Assembly (NCBI GenBank): GCA_000482145.1
Contig: AUXH01000589.1
Coordinates: 1-11,801, forward strand
Origin: Strigomonas culicis
Lineage: Eukaryota; Euglenozoa; Kinetoplastea; Trypanosomatida; Trypanosomatidae
Direction: 5' to 3'
DNA: 11,801 nucleotides
Numbering within the stretch: position 1 is the stretch's first letter; each line of letters starts with the position of its first letter. The notes below the pieces were generated by a model, which made no database searches, had not been told where the DNA came from, and saw only the letters and a program-made list of their open reading frames with translations. Positions 1 through 6,835 of this stretch are shown one piece after another. A program made the translations under genes and the position numbers.

Positions 1-25
1 GCGTTCGTTCGTTCTATTCCACATG

Positions 26-26
<1 letters not shown>

Positions 27-56
<30 letters not shown>
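27..56. repeat. (TA)15 microsatellite
   Basis: Thirty bases of uninterrupted TA dinucleotide in the left spacer. It is a simple repeat with no visible coding role. A similar (AT)n tract lies just after the last gene in the window. Confidence 0.95.
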
Positions 57-58
<2 letters not shown>

Positions 59-569
59 TTTATACGCATGTACTCCTACCATACTGTTTATGAAGCAAAG
101 GAACTGAACGTTTCCGTTATTATTGTGTTTACATACATACTTTGCTCGTTTGACTGTCACCTATTCCATGGCATTATTCAAACTACTGTTTCCTCTATTT
201 TTTTTTCCCTTTTTGGTTATGGGCTTTAGTCTCGTTTACTATACTTGCAGGCGCTTCAGATCCACTGTGTGAATAGAATGGTGGAAAAGAGAATATACAG
301 AAAACATCTAGAAGGAAAAAGAACATGTATAAAAAAAACAAGATCATTATATCTTTCAGGGTCCTTGCTTTGGTGTTAGACCGCATAGATATATATTTGT
401 ATAGTTACCTTTTTTTTCCTCCTTTTCATTTTACAGAAAATGAAGAGCGAGGTATGTGTTCTCTTATACTGTGGCTTCCCGCATTAAAAGGGCCTTCTTC
501 TTACACATTTTCGTTACCCCCGACTATATAAACTACTGTTAATATGCAGTGCCTCTTGTATTCGCCTTA

Positions 570-651
570 TATGTGTTCGCCTCTCTGTATCCCTCTTTTT
601 TTTTTCTCTTTTGACGACATAATCCTGACCCGACCAAAGTCGGCTTTATAG
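570..651 (+). promoter_or_regulatory. Predicted trans-splice acceptor for RRP5
   Basis: A C/T-rich tract at about 570-613, including a long T run near 597-605, is followed by the first AG at 638-639 and a second at 650-651. This is the polypyrimidine-AG layout used for spliced-leader addition in kinetoplastids. The first AG sits at the edge of a small perfect hairpin (CCGAC, loop CAAA, GTCGG at 630-643). The leader from 640 to 727 has no ATG, which fits the start at 728. It does carry a 12-base A run (653-664) and a 13-base C run (699-711). Confidence 0.6.
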
Positions 652-727
652 CAAAAAAAAAAAAGAAGAAACAAGACCGCTACAGTCAAAAGGGACTGCC
701 CCCCCCCCCCCTCCCTCCCCTCATCCC

Positions 728-2713
728 ATGACAGCCGCACTCGCCCCGTACCGCGTGCACCACAGCTCGCCGGAGGGCATCCTGGTGCAGATGGACGGGC
801 AGCAGGGCTTCGGTCGCCTGCCCCGCGAGGCCCTCGGCAGCGACCGCCTCGCTGACCGCCTGCTCAAGTACCTCTCCACGCAGGAGCAGCTGACGGCGGC
901 GCTGCGCCGCGGCCGCGACGCCCAGGGCTATCGCCTGCTGACGGTGCTGCTGCACGAGCTGTGGAGCCCCATCCACCAGTACCCCTTTCCCGTCCAGCGC
1001 CTCGCGGGACGGCTCTTCCGCAAGCACATGATGGTCGGCCTCGGCACGACCAGCGTCGCGCAGGTCGTGAAGGCGAGCGAGCGCGGCACCGTGCTGCGGC
1101 TGCTGCCGCACTGGACCGCCCTCGCGCTGCTGGAGCAGCCGGACGACGCCGACGCGGAGCTCGACCAGAGCTCCGCGGAGGTGCGCGTGCTCAACTACGA
1201 TGTGGACAACAACGTCGTGCACGTCACGACGCGGCAGGCGGCCGTGCAGCGCGCGCCGGCGGACAGCGTCATCAGCGGCGCGGTGCTCGCCGCGCTGCCG
1301 CAGGGCGCGACGGTGCGCGCGCGGGTGCTGCTCTCCACCACGGACGACGGCTGCGCGGTGGTGGAGGTGCCGGTCACGGTGGAGGCGCGGCCGGGGGAGC
1401 CCGTGCAGTACAGCGTGTTAGGCTACTACATCTACGACTGGTCCGGCGACGCCGCGCCGGCCGGCCCGCCGCTGGTCGGCGCGACGCTGGCGCTGACGGT
1501 CGAACTCGCGCCAGAGCGGGACCCGATGCTGCAGGACACGATGCCCTTCCTCATCCTCTCGCGGCGGAAGCGCGTCGCCGGCGTGCCGCCGCTGCGCGCG
1601 GTGCTGCGCGGGCTGGTGGAGCGGCAGCAGCTGCGGGAGCGCTTCGCCGCGCGCGCGAACCCCCTCGCCAGCCAGGAGGGCCTCGTGGGCTACCTCCCGT
1701 GGCGCGAGGCGACCGGGAAGCGCGCGCGGCAGCTGGCCGGCCTCCTCAGCGACGAGGACGAAGACGACGCGCGCGGCGGCCACGAGGCGCACAAGCAGCA
1801 CCTGTCGAAGCGCACCTTCGAGGAGATGCTGGATGCCTACGAGCGCAGCATGGACACGGCGCTCCCCACGAGCCCGGAGGAGTTCCAGCGCCTGCTGCTC
1901 GCGACGCCGAACAGCAGCTATCTGTGGACGCAGTACATGTCGCACCACGTCGCGCTGCACCAGTACGAGGAGGCCCGCCAGGTCGCGGAGAAGGCACTGC
2001 AGACCATCGGCGTGCGGGAGTCGGACGAGGCGCTCAACGTGTGGGTGGCGTACCTCAACGTGGAGAACCTGTACGGCACGGGTGAGTCGCTCACCTCCAT
2101 CTTCAAGCGCGCGCAGCAGCGCGTGCAGGACCCTCTCGCGCTGCATGAGCGCCTGGCCGACATCTTCAGCGCCTCCGGCAAGTCCAACCAGCTGCTGGAG
2201 CTGTGCCGCACGATGAGTCACCAGTTCCGCCAGGAGCGGCGCGTGTGGCAGCGCCTCGGCGTCGTGCTGGTGCAGCAGGACAAACGCGACCAGCTGAAGC
2301 ACATGATCCGCGACATGAGCGGCATCCTCGACAAGAACAGCGCGGCGGTGGTGGTGGTGCACATCGCGATTTACGAGTACAAGCACGGCAACGTCGAGAG
2401 CGGCCGCGCGCTCTTCGAGGGGCTGCTGTCCAAGACGCCCAAGAAGGCGGACGTGTGGTCCGCGTACCTCGACCAGGAGATGGGGCTGCTGAGCCGGCAG
2501 GCGGAGCAGCGCTCCATCCAGCAGACGCGCGCTATCTTCGAGCGGGCGGTCGCGACCGGCTTCTCGGCGAAGGTGATGCAGCAGCTCCTCACGAAGTTCT
2601 TAGCGTTCGAGAAGGCGTACGGGGCGCCGAAGGATATCGAGAAGGTGAAGGAGAAGGCGAGAGCCTACGTGGAGGCCAAGATACACGCTGCGACGGACAC
2701 CGGGGTCGTGTAG
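728..2713 (+). CDS. RRP5: RRP5/PDCD11-type rRNA biogenesis protein, short form
   Basis: Encodes 661 residues. The C-terminal part, about 359-655, strongly resembles the HAT/TPR domain of Rrp5/PDCD11: a start like EFQRLLLATPNSSYLW, then YMSHHVAL, EARQVAEKAL, LNVWVAYLNVENLYG, and repeats with FRQERRVW and RALFEGLL. Rrp5 is a nucleolar factor needed for pre-rRNA cleavages leading to both 18S and 5.8S/25S rRNA. The N-terminal half is much shorter than in yeast or human Rrp5, which carry about twelve S1 RNA-binding domains and exceed 1,700 residues. Here I see only one to three degenerate S1-like stretches, around 103-169 and 183-285, then an acidic linker (about 339-350, DEDEDD). The start is the first ATG after an in-frame stop at 626-628 and after the predicted splice acceptor. 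The frame is open throughout. Family assignment from the C-terminal half is firm; the S1 reading is inference. Confidence 0.88.
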   Translation: MTAALAPYRVHHSSPEGILVQMDGQQGFGRLPREALGSDRLADRLLKYLSTQEQLTAALRRGRDAQGYRLLTVLLHELWSPIHQYPFPVQRLAGRLFRKHMMVGLGTTSVAQVVKASERGTVLRLLPHWTALALLEQPDDADAELDQSSAEVRVLNYDVDNNVVHVTTRQAAVQRAPADSVISGAVLAALPQGATVRARVLLSTTDDGCAVVEVPVTVEARPGEPVQYSVLGYYIYDWSGDAAPAGPPLVGATLALTVELAPERDPMLQDTMPFLILSRRKRVAGVPPLRAVLRGLVERQQLRERFAARANPLASQEGLVGYLPWREATGKRARQLAGLLSDEDEDDARGGHEAHKQHLSKRTFEEMLDAYERSMDTALPTSPEEFQRLLLATPNSSYLWTQYMSHHVALHQYEEARQVAEKALQTIGVRESDEALNVWVAYLNVENLYGTGESLTSIFKRAQQRVQDPLALHERLADIFSASGKSNQLLELCRTMSHQFRQERRVWQRLGVVLVQQDKRDQLKHMIRDMSGILDKNSAAVVVVHIAIYEYKHGNVESGRALFEGLLSKTPKKADVWSAYLDQEMGLLSRQAEQRSIQQTRAIFERAVATGFSAKVMQQLLTKFLAFEKAYGAPKDIEKVKEKARAYVEAKIHAATDTGVV

Positions 2714-2926
2714 CTGGCGTTCACTCTTTTTTTGTGTTTTTCTTTTTCTTTTTTCAAGAAGGTGTCGGCGAGTAAGTGTCTAACATCATATCATTTTGGA
2801 TATATTAACTTAATACTTTTGAGACGATTAACATTTCTTTCTTATCTGTAATATGCATTAAATAACCCCCCCAAAAAAAAAAATAAACAGGTTTGCATAT
2901 ATACCATAATAATAATAATGTACATG

Positions 2927-2949
2927 TTTTTTTTTTTTGTGTGTGTGTG
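2927..2949. repeat. T12 followed by (GT)n composite tract
   Basis: Twelve T residues (2927-2938) run directly into a GT repeat (2939-2949). The same arrangement, T15 followed by five GT units, occurs at 11514-11538 in the last spacer. Confidence 0.9.
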
Positions 2950-2979
2950 CGCCGCTCATCAAGATACTTCTCTCACTTA

Positions 2980-3096
2980 CATATTGTGCACTTTCTCTTC
3001 CTACTGGCGTTTCCCTGTTTTCCCTTTTCTTACTACGTTAATAGTGAACTCCCATTTTGTTGTTCTATTCTTACACCTACTCATATACGAATATAG
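2980..3096 (+). promoter_or_regulatory. Predicted trans-splice acceptor for PP2A-A
   Basis: C/T-rich tracts fill 2969-3040 and 3051-3083. Candidate acceptor dinucleotides are AG at 3043-3044 and at 3095-3096. The later one follows a tract ending in CGAATATAG and leaves an ATG-free leader of 139 bases before the start at 3236. Choosing between the two needs transcript ends. Confidence 0.5.
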
Positions 3097-3098
3097 AG

Positions 3099-3112
3099 TA
3101 GGAGCGCTCCTA
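3099..3112. repeat. 14-base perfect palindrome TAGGAGCGCTCCTA
   Basis: The sequence equals its own reverse complement. As RNA it could fold as a 5 bp stem closed by GCGC, or pair between molecules. It begins three bases after the predicted acceptor AG of the PP2A-A gene, so it would lie next to the spliced leader in the mature mRNA. Confidence 0.75.
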
Positions 3113-3162
3113 ACGCGGCGCTAACAACAATAGAATAATCATTTTTCACGTACACATCTCAC

Positions 3163-3183
3163 GTGTGTGTGTGCGTGTGTGTG
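3163..3183. repeat. (GT)n microsatellite
   Basis: GT dinucleotide tract with one GC interruption, in the predicted 5' leader of the PP2A-A mRNA. Confidence 0.85.
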
Positions 3184-3235
3184 CACCTCATTACATATTT
3201 AGATCAGACCAGAACGGAAACCCCAAGCGATCAAA

Positions 3236-4984
3236 ATGGAGCATTTTGAATCAGTCAAGACGATGCTAGACAACCTTAGAAGCGAGGACACCGACCTTCG
3301 GCTCAACAGCATGCGCGGCATACACCTCATTGCGTCCACACTGGGCCCGGAGCGCACGCGCGATGAGCTGCTGCTGTACCTGACAGACTATTTGGACGAC
3401 AACGACGAGGTGTTGCGCGTCTTCGCGAACGCGATGGGCACGATGCTGCAGGAGGTAGGCGGTGTGGCCTACACGTCGAGTCTCCTCGGGCCGCTCGAAA
3501 TCCTGTGCGGGTTGGACGAGGTGACGATCCGCGACGAGGCGGTCAGCTCCATGCAGCTGATTGGGCAGACCATCTACCGCACCAAGCCGAGCGCGGGCAG
3601 CGCGACGGCGAAGGCGCAGGCAGACTTCCTGGGGATGGTGCTGCGGCTCAGCAAGGGCACGACGCAGTGCCGCAGCAGCGCCGCCTATCTGCTCTCCACC
3701 GTCTACGGGAACGCGACGGCGTCGGTGAAGGGCAGCATCATGTCGACCTTCCAGGCGCTCTGCGCGGACGAGGAGATCATGGTGCGGCGCGCGGCCTGCG
3801 TCGCGATGGGGAAGGACTTCGCGAAGGCGCTCGGCACCAAGGGCGCGGGCGAGCTCGTCCCAGCGCTCAACCAGTTCGCGAAGGACACTAGTGACGGCGT
3901 GCGCCTGCAGGCCGTGTCGACCGCCGTCGTCATGCTGCCGCTCCTGCCGGAGGCGCAGCACTCCTCCGTCCTCCTTAGCATCCGCGCGCTCTCGGCCGAC
4001 AGCTCCTGGCGCGTGCGCTACATGACGGCCGACACGGTCGGCACCCTCGCCGGCGCGCTCTCGTCCGCCGACGTCGTGAAGTACATCGTGCCGACCTTCC
4101 GCGCCCTCTGCCAGGACACGGAGCCGGAGATCCGTGCGTCGGCGGTGTTCAACATGGCGAACGTGCTCGCCGCCTGCCGCGACGCCGCCGGCAAAAAGGA
4201 CCTCCTCGTCACCGGCACGCGGCTGCTCTCGGACGACAGCAGCCACGTGCGCATGAGCCTCGCGAGCGCCGTGCTCAAGTCCGTCGCGCACGTGCCGAAG
4301 AACCTGTGGGGCACGACGATCGTACCGACCTGCACGACGCTGCTCGGCGACGCGGAGGCGGACGTGCGGCTCGCGCTCGTGTCCGGCTTCAGCTCGATGG
4401 GCAACACGCCGGAGGCGAAGGAACTCGCGCCGAAGCTGATCCCGGTCGTCGTCGCGCTCGCCAACGACAGCAAGTGGCGGCTGCGGGATGTGGTGGTGTC
4501 GCAGGTGCCGTACATCATCACGTCACTCGGCCGCAACGCGGACGAGGTGGTCGACGTGTGCGTCGAGCGCATCACGGACCGCGTCTCGACGATCCGCGAC
4601 GCGGCGGTGCAGTCCTGCTGCAAACTCGTCGCGGAGAGCGGCGGCGCGTGGGCGGTGCGGACCCTGCTGCCGCGTGTGCAGGGCCTGGCCAAGTCAGCGA
4701 ACTACCTCCACCGCGTCGCGCTGTGCCACCTCTTCATCGCACTCGCGAACGTGGCCGCCTTCGACGCGAACGCGTGCGCGACGGCGGTGTGGCCGACTAT
4801 CGTGCAGCTCACGGAGGACCCCGTGCCGAACGTGCGGCTCAACATCGCGAAGGCGACGCTGGCGCTGCTGCGCGCGGAGAAGATCTCCGCGAAGGACGCG
4901 GAGACGATCCTCTCGAAGCTGCGGCAGGACCCCACAGAGGACGTCCGCGATGCCACCAGCCAGGGACCTACATCGAAGAAGTAG
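3236..4984 (+). CDS. PPP2R1A: Protein phosphatase 2A scaffold subunit A (PR65), HEAT repeats
   Basis: Encodes 582 residues, close to the roughly 589 of animal PR65 and matching fifteen HEAT repeats of about 39 residues. PR65 is the scaffold that holds the PP2A catalytic subunit and an exchangeable B subunit, so it sets phosphatase assembly and targeting in cytoplasm and nucleus. Recognisable family segments are LRSEDTDLRLNSMRGI with LGPERTRDELLLYLTD near the N-terminus, MVRRAACVAMGKDFAK (arginines at about 184-185, matching human 182-183), SWRVRYMTADTVGTLA (Trp at about 258), KWRLRDVVVSQVPYI (Trp at about 414), and YLHRVALCHLF with PVPNVRLNIAKATLAL near the end. These are the intra-repeat ridge positions used for binding partners. 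The start is the first ATG after the predicted acceptor, in a CAAAATGG context. No break or missing repeat is evident. Assignment is very secure; which B subunits it binds cannot be read here. Confidence 0.97.
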   Translation: MEHFESVKTMLDNLRSEDTDLRLNSMRGIHLIASTLGPERTRDELLLYLTDYLDDNDEVLRVFANAMGTMLQEVGGVAYTSSLLGPLEILCGLDEVTIRDEAVSSMQLIGQTIYRTKPSAGSATAKAQADFLGMVLRLSKGTTQCRSSAAYLLSTVYGNATASVKGSIMSTFQALCADEEIMVRRAACVAMGKDFAKALGTKGAGELVPALNQFAKDTSDGVRLQAVSTAVVMLPLLPEAQHSSVLLSIRALSADSSWRVRYMTADTVGTLAGALSSADVVKYIVPTFRALCQDTEPEIRASAVFNMANVLAACRDAAGKKDLLVTGTRLLSDDSSHVRMSLASAVLKSVAHVPKNLWGTTIVPTCTTLLGDAEADVRLALVSGFSSMGNTPEAKELAPKLIPVVVALANDSKWRLRDVVVSQVPYIITSLGRNADEVVDVCVERITDRVSTIRDAAVQSCCKLVAESGGAWAVRTLLPRVQGLAKSANYLHRVALCHLFIALANVAAFDANACATAVWPTIVQLTEDPVPNVRLNIAKATLALLRAEKISAKDAETILSKLRQDPTEDVRDATSQGPTSKK

Positions 4985-4998
4985 AGCCGAAGGAGGGC

Positions 4999-5031
4999 GG
5001 TAGCGATTTTGAGAAGAAAAAAAACGCTACC
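4999..5031 (+). repeat. Inverted repeat in the 3' UTR of PP2A-A
   Basis: GGTAGCG (4999-5005) is exactly complementary to CGCTACC (5025-5031), 14 bases after the stop codon. Inside it, four T residues (5007-5010) can pair with four A residues (5020-5023) after one A-A mismatch, so an 11 bp interrupted stem is possible in the mRNA. Its function is unknown; it may be a stability or processing element. Confidence 0.6.
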
Positions 5032-5430
5032 TTCTTTTTTGATGGACCTCGGCATACGCACACGCATATATATATACATTTAAAAAAAAAAAGATGGTGT
5101 GTACCACACTCAAGTAAGAAAAAAAATAGACCTTTTTGTAATTTCATTCTATTGTGATTGTTCTTGTTTTTTCAGCCCTTATTGAGGGAGTTGTATCTCC
5201 TCTCTCATTGTCTTGGCTGCGGTGGCACGTGCCCATCGATCCGTATGTGTGTTTTCTAAGAGTTGAATGTATGTTAGTGTTTTTTGTATTCCTTTATATA
5301 TATAGTATTTCCATCGCTGTCATCGCGCTAACACACTTTTCGTATACGTAGGGTCGCTATTTCGCCTCCTGTTTCAGGGGAGCACCCGATTCTTCCACTC
5401 GTAAAGAACGCAAAAATGTGCATTTACATG

Positions 5431-5463
5431 CTTCTCTCTCTCTCTCTTGCTCTTCCTGGACAG
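5431..5463 (+). promoter_or_regulatory. Predicted trans-splice acceptor deciding the start of the next gene
   Basis: A C/T-rich tract of CT repeats (about 5431-5457) is followed directly by GGACAG, with AG at 5462-5463. This is the clearest acceptor in the window. An in-frame ATG at 5447 lies inside the pyrimidine tract and would be removed by splicing, so translation should begin at the next in-frame ATG, 5510. The resulting leader is 46 bases long and ATG-free. Confidence 0.75.
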
Positions 5464-5509
5464 CAAACCGAACCGCACCCACCCCCTAGGACACTCGTCG
5501 CAGGTCGTG

Positions 5510-6238
5510 ATGCTGCGCCGCACGCTTGCCATGCTCGCGCGACCGAAGGGACCGCCCGGCCAGCGCCCCGGCAAGGAGTACCGCCTCACGACTCCCTACC
5601 GCAGCGAAGTCGCCATGATCAGCCAGGCGAACCAGAAGACCTTCAACAGCAACACCCGCGAGCTCTTCAAGAAGCCACTGCAGCGCAACAACCTCAAGGC
5701 CATCCCGCGCGACCTCGGCGAGATCCCGCGGAACTATGTCGTGAAGCTGCTCTTCTTCCACCAGCCGATCCGCCTGACGGATCTGTGGGAGATCTGCAAG
5801 GCGGAGGACGATGTGCCGCTCGACTCCGCGAAGCACCTCCGCCTCGTCCTCAAGATCGCGCGGCTGCAGAAGTGGATCTACACGGAGAAGAACCAGACGA
5901 ACAACCTCTACTACTACTACATCCACCAGAGCCGCACGAACGAGATCCAGAAGATGGTGCGCGCCGACGAGGTGCGGCGGAAGCAGCAGGAGGAGGAGGC
6001 GGCCGTGGCGGCGACGCGCGCGGACGCGGCGGCGGCCGAGCGCGACCGCGCCGCCCTCGACGACCGCATCGTCGCCCTGCAGACACTCCTTGTCACCAAC
6101 GTGTCGCACATCCGCACGTACGACCCCACCTATGTGGAGCAGCAGCCCTACGTGACGCCGTCCGGCGCCGTCGACAGCTGCTGGCACTGGACCGCGCGGA
6201 CCCGCAAGGAAGAGGGTCCGACCGGGGAGGCGCACTAG
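5510..6238 (+). CDS. Probable mitochondrial protein, conserved-looking, family not recognised
   Basis: Encodes 242 residues from the ATG at 5510. The same frame is open to an ATG at 5447, but that one falls upstream of the predicted splice acceptor. The N-terminus (MLRRTLAMLARPKG) is basic with hydrophobics and has no acidic residue before position 23, as in mitochondrial presequences. A compact core follows, with IPRDLGEIPRNYVVKLLFFHQ, then helical segments ending in ARLQKWIYTEKN and a tyrosine run. From about 145 to 195 the chain is charged and alanine-rich (RRKQQEEEAA and similar), probably a long helix or coiled coil. The C-terminus is tyrosine- and tryptophan-containing and polar. The layout is reminiscent of kinetoplastid mitochondrial ribosome or assembly proteins, but that is only an impression; I recognise no named domain. 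Base composition matches the neighbours and the frame is intact. Confidence 0.8.
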   Translation: MLRRTLAMLARPKGPPGQRPGKEYRLTTPYRSEVAMISQANQKTFNSNTRELFKKPLQRNNLKAIPRDLGEIPRNYVVKLLFFHQPIRLTDLWEICKAEDDVPLDSAKHLRLVLKIARLQKWIYTEKNQTNNLYYYYIHQSRTNEIQKMVRADEVRRKQQEEEAAVAATRADAAAAERDRAALDDRIVALQTLLVTNVSHIRTYDPTYVEQQPYVTPSGAVDSCWHWTARTRKEEGPTGEAH

Positions 6239-6835
6239 GCATGTCCCCCCAGCGGAGGAGCGCGAACGGTAGGATGCAGAGGAGGAAGCAACAAAGGGAG
6301 AAGAACCGCGATGAATATGAGAATGAAAGGGTGAATTCCAGCTTTGATCTGGGAGCGCTTTTCTCTTCCTTTCTTTCTTTCCACTTTCTCCTTTTTGATT
6401 CATTCTTCTTTATTTGTTTTGTTGTTTTTTGCACTCTGTGAGTTGTACTGATCAGATGCATTCCCTCTTGTCGTTGGCTGTGTATGTGTTATGGAGATTC
6501 GTCACCCCCTTTTGGTCGCTATTTCACGATAATATAAATTTTCGTGTGCTTTCCCTCCTTAGATTCTTCCGTGTAGCGAACCCGCATGCATGAGCGGGGT
6601 GCCCCTGGTAGAAGGTACCTTGTATGTCACGCGCATCTGCCTATGTCCCCACATTCCGTTCCCCCCCCCTCCTCCTCTTCCATTGCTCCTTACACTGACA
6701 ATCTCAGTCCACCTATCGTTACATCACGGACCGAAAATCACACTACTACGTGTGAGACTCTTCCCTCCTTCAACAATAAATACACACACAAAAAAAAAAG
6801 AAGGAAACACCATCCCCTTGCCTTGTGCTGTGTCT
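6239..6835 (+). other. Intergenic region before the Hikeshi gene
   Basis: A 597-base spacer. It has a long T/C-rich block (about 6354-6436), a small hairpin with CCCGC and GCGGG arms (6581-6598) around a self-complementary ATGCAT loop, and the C/T tract plus AG acceptor of the Hikeshi gene (6657-6707). The Hikeshi frame stays open upstream to 6590, but that part is proline/leucine/serine-rich read-through of pyrimidine sequence and lies before the acceptor, so I treat it as noncoding. Confidence 0.7.
6657..6707 (+). promoter_or_regulatory. Predicted trans-splice acceptor for the Hikeshi gene
   Basis: A C-then-T-rich tract (6657-6692) is followed by ACTGACAATCTCAG, giving the first clear AG at 6706-6707. 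The leader 6708-6835 is 128 bases and has no ATG before the start at 6836. It includes a 10-base A run (6790-6799) followed by GAAGGAAACA. Confidence 0.65.

Larger units (their letters stand above)
1..727 (+). other. Intergenic region upstream of RRP5, with splice-acceptor signals
   Basis: AT-rich spacer with no convincing gene. It opens with three GTTC tetramers (3-14) and a 30-base (TA)n tract (27-56). Two pyrimidine-tract plus AG arrangements are visible: a T/C-rich tract ending in TTACAG at 431-436, and a C/T tract at about 570-613 whose first downstream AG is 638-639, with another AG at 650-651. The second set is best placed to trans-splice the RRP5 mRNA, leaving an ATG-free leader of under 90 bases. 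The first part probably belongs to the 3' UTR of a gene to the left, which is inferred and not shown. Reading frames here are short and of low complexity. Confidence 0.7.
2714..3235 (+). other. Intergenic region RRP5 to PP2A-A
   Basis: AT-rich spacer of 522 bases with no credible gene. It holds the RRP5 3' UTR, an A run near 2874-2883, an (ATA)n-like stretch near 2905-2919, a T12-(GT)n composite at 2927-2949, a long C/T-rich block from about 2969 to 3075 and a (GT)n tract at 3163-3183. The pyrimidine block probably directs both polyadenylation of the RRP5 mRNA and trans-splicing of the PP2A mRNA, as coupled processing works in kinetoplastids. Confidence 0.7.
4985..5509 (+). other. Intergenic region PP2A-A to the mitochondrial-protein gene
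   Basis: AT-rich 525-base spacer without a credible gene. It contains an inverted repeat just after the PP2A-A stop (4999-5031), short (TA)n stretches near 5066-5075 and 5296-5303, a 10-base palindrome GGCACGTGCC (5224-5233), and the pyrimidine tract and acceptor of the next gene (5431-5463). Confidence 0.7.

Noticed and set aside
23..531. Short + frames in the left spacer
   Set aside because: They contain (TA)n and T-run translations, lack GC-rich third positions, and resemble nothing.
961..2085. 374-codon open frame overlapping RRP5 in another + frame
   Set aside because: It is Arg/Ala/Gly/Pro-rich, as expected for a shifted reading of GC-rich codons, and lies wholly inside a gene with recognised homology.
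1418..2386. Long antisense open frame (322 codons) opposite RRP5
   Set aside because: It is a shadow of a GC-rich gene: few stops occur in such DNA, its composition is Leu/Val/Arg/His-biased, and there is no pyrimidine-AG signal for the minus strand.
3266..4291. Antisense open frame (341 codons) opposite PP2A-A
   Set aside because: Arg/His/Ala/Val-rich mirror of a conserved gene; no start context or family resemblance.
5224..5233. Palindrome GGCACGTGCC with an E-box-like core
   Set aside because: Ten-base palindromes are expected several times in a window this size, and single-gene promoters with E-boxes are not known for this type of genome.
5416..6441. 341-codon frame overlapping the mitochondrial-protein gene
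   Set aside because: Pro/Arg/Ala/Gln-biased in the coding part and Phe/Ser-rich in the T tract; the frame from 5510 has the sensible composition and a clear targeting sequence.
6590..6835. N-terminal extension of the Hikeshi frame
   Set aside because: It reads through the pyrimidine tract and predicted acceptor, is low complexity, and makes the protein much longer than the family before the conserved FG segment.
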